Origin: Parabacteroides timonensis | GTDB lineage: Bacteria > Bacteroidota > Bacteroidia > Bacteroidales > Tannerellaceae | Direction: 5' to 3' | Assembly (NCBI RefSeq): GCF_900128505.1 | Contig: NZ_LT669941.1 | Coordinates: forward strand, 2,559,807-2,623,806 | Length of the DNA: 64,000 bases | In this document: in pieces, positions 60,802 through 64,000 of the stretch | Layout of the letters: every line of letters begins with the position of its first letter | Position numbering within the stretch: position 1 is the first letter of the stretch | Translations under genes and position numbers: made by a program | The notes under the pieces: model-generated | What the model was told of the DNA's origin: nothing | The model's database searches: none | The model's input: only the letters and a program-made list of their open reading frames with translations

Positions 60802-61356
60802 ATGAACGAACAGATAAAACAGATAGCTGAGCGTCTGGCGGGATTGCGGGACGCACTGGAGATTACTCCTGAAGAGATCGCCAAGGTCTGTAACCTGACC
60901 ACAGAACAATACCTGGAACTGGAAAGCGGTACAGTCGATATTTCAGTCAGCCTTTTACATCAGATTTCACAGGCATACGGGGTGGAACTTACTACCTTGA
61001 TGTTTGGTGACGAACCTAAAATGAGTTCTTATTTTATTACCCGCAAAGGAAAAGGTATCGCTGTTGAACGTACCAAGGCCTACAAATACCAATCGCTGGC
61101 CGCCGGATTTGCCGGACGTAAAGCCGACCCGTTCATGGTTACCGTTCATCCGAAACCGGAAAATGAGCCTATCTATCTGAATTCGCATCCCGGACAGGAA
61201 TATAATCTGGTATTAAAGGGCCGCATGCTCCTGCAGATTAATAACAAAGATTTGATTTTGGAAGAAGGAGACAGTATCTATTTTAATTCCGAACTGCCTC
61301 ATGGTATGAAAGCGTTGGACGGAGAAAAAGTCAGTTTCCTGGCTATCATTTTATAA
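60802..61356 (+). CDS. XRE-type regulator with C-terminal cupin domain
   Basis: 184 residues. The HTH (about 8-62) is LAGLRDALEITPEEIAKVCNL with TEQYLELESG. The cupin (about 105-184) has NSHPGQEYNLVLKGRMLLQI and EEGDSIYFNSELPHGMKA. Regulators of this type often sense a metabolite and control the gene beside them. It precedes the acyl-CoA ligase gene by 12 bases, so that gene is the likely target. Confidence 0.9.
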   Translation: MNEQIKQIAERLAGLRDALEITPEEIAKVCNLTTEQYLELESGTVDISVSLLHQISQAYGVELTTLMFGDEPKMSSYFITRKGKGIAVERTKAYKYQSLAAGFAGRKADPFMVTVHPKPENEPIYLNSHPGQEYNLVLKGRMLLQINNKDLILEEGDSIYFNSELPHGMKALDGEKVSFLAIIL

Positions 61357-61368
61357 ATACAAAAAGTC

Positions 61369-63024
61369 ATGTTAGAAAGATTCTTAGATCAGACGAGCTT
61401 TTCGTCGCAGGAAGATTTTATAAATAACTTCAAAATAAAAGTACCCGAAAATTTCAACTTCGGATATGACGTTGTAGATGCATGGGCCGCAGAAGAGCCT
61501 GACAAAAAAGCTTTGTGCTGGACAAATGACCAAGGCGAACATATTGATTTCACTTTCGCTGACCTGAAAAAATATACAGATCAGACGGCTGCTTATTTTC
61601 AATCTTTAGGCATCGGACATGGCGATATGGTCATGCTGATCTTGAAACGCCGTTACGAATTTTGGTTCTCTATCATTGCATTACACAAACTCGGAGCAGT
61701 CGTTATCCCGGCCACTCACTTGTTAACAAAAAAAGATATTATCTATCGCAATAACGCAGCCGATATAAAAATGATCGTTTGTGCCGGCGAAGATATTATC
61801 ACCAAACATATTATCGATGCACTGCCGGAATCTCCGACTATTGAGAAATTAGTTTCCGTAGGTCCGGAAATACCGGAAGGTTTCGAAGATTTCCATAAAG
61901 GGATCGAGAATGCTGCACCATTCGTTCGCCCGTCTCATCCGAACAGTAATGATGATATTTCATTGATGTATTTTACATCCGGAACGACAGGTAATCCGAA
62001 AATGGTAGCACACGATTTCACTTATCCGCTGGGACATATCGTAACCGGTAGTTTCTGGCACAACCTGCATCGTGACAGCCTCCATCTGACTATCGCCGAT
62101 ACCGGTTGGGGAAAAGCTGTTTGGGGAAAACTATACGGACAATGGATTGCCGGAGCGACCGTATTCGTTTACGATCATGAGAAGTTCACTCCTGCCGATA
62201 TGTTGCAGATGATCCAGGATTACAAGATCACCTCTTTGTGTGCACCTCCTACGATCTTCCGCTTTCTGATCCGCGAAGACATGACGAAGTACGATCTGTC
62301 TTCCCTGCAATATTGTACGATTGCCGGTGAAGCACTGAACCCTGCCGTATTTGAAGCATTCTATAAACTGACAGGCATCAAATTGATGGAAGGATTCGGT
62401 CAGACGGAAACGACACTGACAGTTGCTACATTCCCATGGATGGAACCGAAACCCGGTTCTATGGGTGTACCTAACCCACAATATGATGTAGATCTGATCC
62501 GACCGGACGGAAGTCGCGCAGAAGACGGCGAGCAGGGACAAATCGTTATTCATACGACCCAGGGCAAACCGATCGGTCTGTTCAAAGAATATTACCGCGA
62601 TGCCGAACTGACTCACGAAGCCTGGCATGATGGCATGTACTATACAGGCGACGTTGCTTGGCGTGATGAAGACGGTTATCTGTGGTTTGTCGGTCGTGCT
62701 GACGATGTGATCAAAAGTTCCGGTTACCGCATCGGCCCGTTCGAAGTGGAAAGCGCATTGATGACACACCCGGCTGTTGTCGAATGTGCGATTACAGGTG
62801 TACCCGACGAAATTCGCGGACAGGTGGTAAAAGCGACGATTGTACTGGCGAAGGATTACAAGGACAAGGCAGGCGAAGCATTGATCAAAGAGTTACAGGA
62901 TCATGTAAAACGTGTTACAGCTCCGTATAAATATCCCCGTGTAGTTGAATTTGTCGAAGAATTGCCTAAAACCATCAGCGGAAAGATCCGTCGTGTGGAA
63001 ATCAGGGATAAAGATAAGAAATAG
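61369..63024 (+). CDS. AMP-forming acyl-CoA synthetase
   Basis: 551 residues, ANL superfamily. The P-loop-like motif is SLMYFTSGTTGNPKMVAH (about 201-218), then GFGQTETTLTVATF, YYTGDVAWRDEDGYLWFVGR, SSGYRIGPFEVES and the C-terminal catalytic Lys in PKTISGKIRRVEIR. It activates a short- or medium-chain carboxylate to its CoA ester through an adenylate. Substrate not readable. It forms an operon with the XRE-cupin gene. Confidence 0.93.
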   Translation: MLERFLDQTSFSSQEDFINNFKIKVPENFNFGYDVVDAWAAEEPDKKALCWTNDQGEHIDFTFADLKKYTDQTAAYFQSLGIGHGDMVMLILKRRYEFWFSIIALHKLGAVVIPATHLLTKKDIIYRNNAADIKMIVCAGEDIITKHIIDALPESPTIEKLVSVGPEIPEGFEDFHKGIENAAPFVRPSHPNSNDDISLMYFTSGTTGNPKMVAHDFTYPLGHIVTGSFWHNLHRDSLHLTIADTGWGKAVWGKLYGQWIAGATVFVYDHEKFTPADMLQMIQDYKITSLCAPPTIFRFLIREDMTKYDLSSLQYCTIAGEALNPAVFEAFYKLTGIKLMEGFGQTETTLTVATFPWMEPKPGSMGVPNPQYDVDLIRPDGSRAEDGEQGQIVIHTTQGKPIGLFKEYYRDAELTHEAWHDGMYYTGDVAWRDEDGYLWFVGRADDVIKSSGYRIGPFEVESALMTHPAVVECAITGVPDEIRGQVVKATIVLAKDYKDKAGEALIKELQDHVKRVTAPYKYPRVVEFVEELPKTISGKIRRVEIRDKDKK

Positions 63025-63038
63025 AAGATTACACGAAA

Positions 63039-64000
63039 ATGACATATCAGTTTACACGGATAGCAGTAAAGATAGGAAGTAACGTACTGACAAGAAAAGA
63101 CGGCTCCCTCGATGTCACGCGCATGTCGGCATTAGTCGATCAGGTTGCGGAATTGCATCGACACGGGGTAGAAGTGGTTTTGATCTCTTCCGGAGCAGTA
63201 GCCTCCGGAAGAAGCGAAGTGAAACCCGGAAAGAAGCTCGATGCCGTCTCTGCCCGCCAACTCTATTCAGCAGTAGGACAGGCCAAATTGATCAACCGTT
63301 ACTTCGAGTTATTCCGCGAACATAAGATCGCTTGCGGCCAGGTTCTCACGACAAAGGAGAACTTTGGCAGCCGCACGCATTACCTCAACCAGAAACATTG
63401 CATGGAAGTAATGCTTGACAATAAAGTGATACCCATTGTAAACGAAAACGATACAATATCCGTTACAGAACTGATGTTTACCGATAATGACGAGTTGTCC
63501 GGCCTGATCGCTACTATGATGGGGATGGATGCGCTTATTATCCTGAGTAATATCGACGGTATCTACAATGGCAATCCGGCAGATCCGGCAGCAACGGTCA
63601 TCCGGGAAATTGACGGCGGCAAACAGGATCTTTCAGAATATGTACAGACCAGCAAGTCCTCTTTCGGACGTGGTGGCATGCTGACCAAATGTACTATTGC
63701 ACAGAAAGTGGCTGACGAAGGTATCACTGTGATCATTGCAAACGGCAAAAAGGAGAATATCCTGCCTGCGTTACTGGCCAAAGGTAGTCAGACAGTATGC
63801 ACACGTTTTATACCGGCTGCCAAACCTGTCAGCAGTGTTAAGAAATGGATCGCCCACTCCGAAGGCTTTGCCAAAGGAGAGATACATATCAATCAGGGAA
63901 CAGAAGAAGCCCTGACCGGCAGCAAAGCCACTAGCCTGTTACTGGTAGGTGTCACCGCTATCATCGGAGACTTCGAGAAGAATGATATTGTAAAGATCAT
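63039..64000 (+). CDS. proB: Glutamate 5-kinase ProB (3' end outside the window)
   Basis: Open from ATG 63039 (MTYQFTRIAVKIGSNVLTRK) to the edge, 320 codons and still open. The amino-acid kinase motifs are VKIGSNVLT, LISSGAVASGR, PIVNENDTISVTELMFTDND, LIILSNIDGIYNGNP and FGRGGMLTKCTIA. A PUA domain begins near residue 270. It makes glutamyl-5-phosphate for proline synthesis. It starts 14 bases after the acyl-CoA ligase gene. Confidence 0.95.
   Translation, partial: MTYQFTRIAVKIGSNVLTRKDGSLDVTRMSALVDQVAELHRHGVEVVLISSGAVASGRSEVKPGKKLDAVSARQLYSAVGQAKLINRYFELFREHKIACGQVLTTKENFGSRTHYLNQKHCMEVMLDNKVIPIVNENDTISVTELMFTDNDELSGLIATMMGMDALIILSNIDGIYNGNPADPAATVIREIDGGKQDLSEYVQTSKSSFGRGGMLTKCTIAQKVADEGITVIIANGKKENILPALLAKGSQTVCTRFIPAAKPVSSVKKWIAHSEGFAKGEIHINQGTEEALTGSKATSLLLVGVTAIIGDFEKNDIVKI

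Overview
The window is a Bacteroidales chromosome segment, most like Parabacteroides. The support is: promoters of the TTTG / TAnnTTTG type, a SusC/SusD locus with its own ECF sigma factor and FecR-type anti-sigma, DUF4270 and DUF4476 lipoproteins, a GH57-GT4-debranching-enzyme glycogen cluster, and the panC/panD next to glgA-like gene order. The genus is inferred from gene content, not from a search.

Layout. 1-213 is the end of mnmE. 334-18386 is an integrated element of about 18 kb, bounded by two near-identical 20-bp sites that differ only in a central triplet (TTTCTACCG-TAT-TTCTACCG and TTTCTACCG-ATA-TTCTACCG). Its left part (488-5118) holds a zinc-finger/HTH protein, a tyrosine integrase, a membrane protein, a small HTH protein and a RepA-like ATPase. 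I see no relaxase. Its cargo (5400-17577), all on the minus strand, is two defence transcription units. Unit 1 is XRE regulator, two DNA methyltransferases of different motif order, a PD-(D/E)XK endonuclease, a ferredoxin/nuclease-fold-like protein and RhuM. Unit 2 is HipB, HipA, a 24-aa ORF, an 82-aa protein, GajA, GajB (Gabija) and a frameshifted Mrr-like nuclease. The cargo sits between two copies of a roughly 105-nt structured element (5264-5370 and 17827-17930). Their stems change in a compensatory way while two mutually complementary hairpin loops (CTTG and CAAG) stay the same. I consider this the least explained feature of the window.

18488-25946 is a further accessory block outside the element. 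It has a McrBC pair in which McrB lacks the usual N-terminal recognition domain and McrC carries an extra C-terminal HTH, then a membrane-anchored KAP-type NTPase, then a divergent VapE-like ATPase / HU-like pair separated by four 23-bp repeats of a palindromic site.

26046-37606 is mostly core: an SDR-like protein lacking the usual catalytic residues, a lipoprotein, an RluA-type pseudouridine synthase, a double GNAT protein, tRNA-His, folD, ffh, a MATE transporter, panD, panC, a short glycogen synthase and a DUF4270 lipoprotein. 37720-46603 is a polysaccharide utilisation locus (sigma, FecR, SusC, SusD, glycosidase) in which susC has an in-frame stop codon. 46777-51321 is the glycogen operon. 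51852-64000 carries an M3 peptidase preceded by four 22-bp repeats, dCMP deaminase, CtpA, 5-formyl-THF cyclo-ligase, DciA and RecF, a TPR protein, ribH, tRNA-Tyr and tRNA-Gly, an AraC-type regulator, an XRE-cupin regulator with an acyl-CoA ligase, and the start of proB.
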